A stretch of DNA of 64,000 nucleotides, taken from the NCBI RefSeq assembly GCF_024599655.1, contig NZ_CP102247.1, positions 4,774,001-4,838,000 on the forward strand, in the 5' to 3' direction. This document shows, piece after piece, positions 63,570 to 64,000 of this stretch. Position 1 is the stretch's first letter, and every line of letters begins with the position of its first letter. The notes beneath the pieces were generated by a model that did not search any database, was not told the DNA's origin, and was given only the letters and a program-made list of their open reading frames with translations. The translations under genes were made by a program, and so were the position numbers. This stretch comes from Enterobacter asburiae (GTDB lineage: Bacteria; Pseudomonadota; Gammaproteobacteria; Enterobacterales; Enterobacteriaceae).

Positions 63570-64000
63570 ATGAAAACCATAACAACCTCCATCGCGGCAT
63601 TACTCCTCCTGACAGGGTGCGATAATGCGCAAACATCTGCTCCCCAGCGTCCTCTTCCGGAAGTGGGGATTGTCACGCTCATGAGCCAGCCTGTTTCCGT
63701 CGTCAGCGAGCTGACGGGCCGCACCACCGCTGCCATGAGCGCCGAAGTGCGCCCGCAGGTGGGCGGCATTATTCAGAAGCGGCTGTTCACCGAAGGCGAT
63801 ACCGTTAAAGCCGGACAGGCGCTGTATCAAATTGACCCTTCCAGCTACCGCGCGGCGTTTGATGAAGCCGCCGCGGCGCTGAAGCAGGCCCAGGCGCTGG
63901 TAGCAGCCGACTGCCAGAAGGCCCAGCGCTACGCGCAGCTGGTGAAAGACGACGGCGTGTCGCGTCAGGACGCAGAGGACGCGAAGTCCACCTGCGCGCA
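63570..64000 (+). CDS. RND efflux periplasmic adaptor (AcrA/EefA-like), cut by the window end
   Basis: The first 143 or so residues of a membrane fusion lipoprotein. The lipobox is LLLLTGC (Cys17). The hybrid/lipoyl region reads SELTGRTTAAMSAEVRPQVGG followed by LFTEGDTVKAGQALYQIDP, the AcrA family signature, then the helical hairpin begins (AAAALKQAQALVAADCQKAQ). The pump and outer membrane genes lie beyond the window. The start ATG at 63570 follows a purine-rich AAAAAGA. Confidence 0.92.
   Translation, partial: MKTITTSIAALLLLTGCDNAQTSAPQRPLPEVGIVTLMSQPVSVVSELTGRTTAAMSAEVRPQVGGIIQKRLFTEGDTVKAGQALYQIDPSSYRAAFDEAAAALKQAQALVAADCQKAQRYAQLVKDDGVSRQDAEDAKSTCA

Overview
The window is a stretch of enterobacterial chromosome, most likely Enterobacter or a close relative. 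Proteins from 1 to 22 kb are near-identical to Escherichia coli K-12 counterparts and keep its order: radC | coaBC dut slmA | pyrE rph | yicC yicG | ligB | gmk rpoZ spoT trmH recG | gltS | xanP yicH | yicI yicJ | selC. dinD, which E. coli has beside yicC, is absent. BIME/REP repeats lie after slmA, after yicH and beside nlpA. The genus call is inference from gene content and overall GC-rich composition, not from a marker-gene comparison.

The tRNA-Sec gene selC (22466-22560) ends the conserved core. E. coli has setC, yicL and nlpA next; here about 36 kb of accessory DNA lies between selC and a recognisable nlpA (59042-59842). No integrase is visible. The first 5 kb is strikingly AT-rich and holds competition and defence-type genes: a NACHT-type STAND NTPase broken by one base in an A9 run, a ribbon-helix-helix gene divergent from a SymE-like toxin across twin dyads, and an orphan type VI Hcp module with three unrecognised companions. 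Then come a GNAT acetyltransferase, a SAM methyltransferase, a GlxA-type regulator, a CadC/MarT-like membrane regulator with a FidL-like partner, and a five-gene chaperone-usher fimbrial cluster led by a LuxR-type regulator without a receiver aspartate.

From 38.5 to 43 kb are a Blc-type lipocalin, an MlrA-like MerR regulator, a periplasmic hydroxyisourate hydrolase, a YbgA-type DUF523-DUF1722 protein and an AAA ATPase. From 42.7 to 57 kb lies a complete contact-dependent inhibition locus read leftward (cdiB-cdiA-cdiI): a 4032-residue CdiA, a glycine-rich toxin tip that I do not recognise, and a four-helix membrane immunity protein. This is the strongest candidate for an undescribed system.

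The right end holds a second GlxA-type regulator paired with an MBL-fold hydrolase, nlpA, a DHA2 drug exporter divergent from its TetR regulator, a GNAT acetyltransferase, and a TetR regulator followed by the start of an RND efflux adaptor cut by the window edge. Several short perfect inverted repeats overlap ribosome binding sites or lie between divergent genes.
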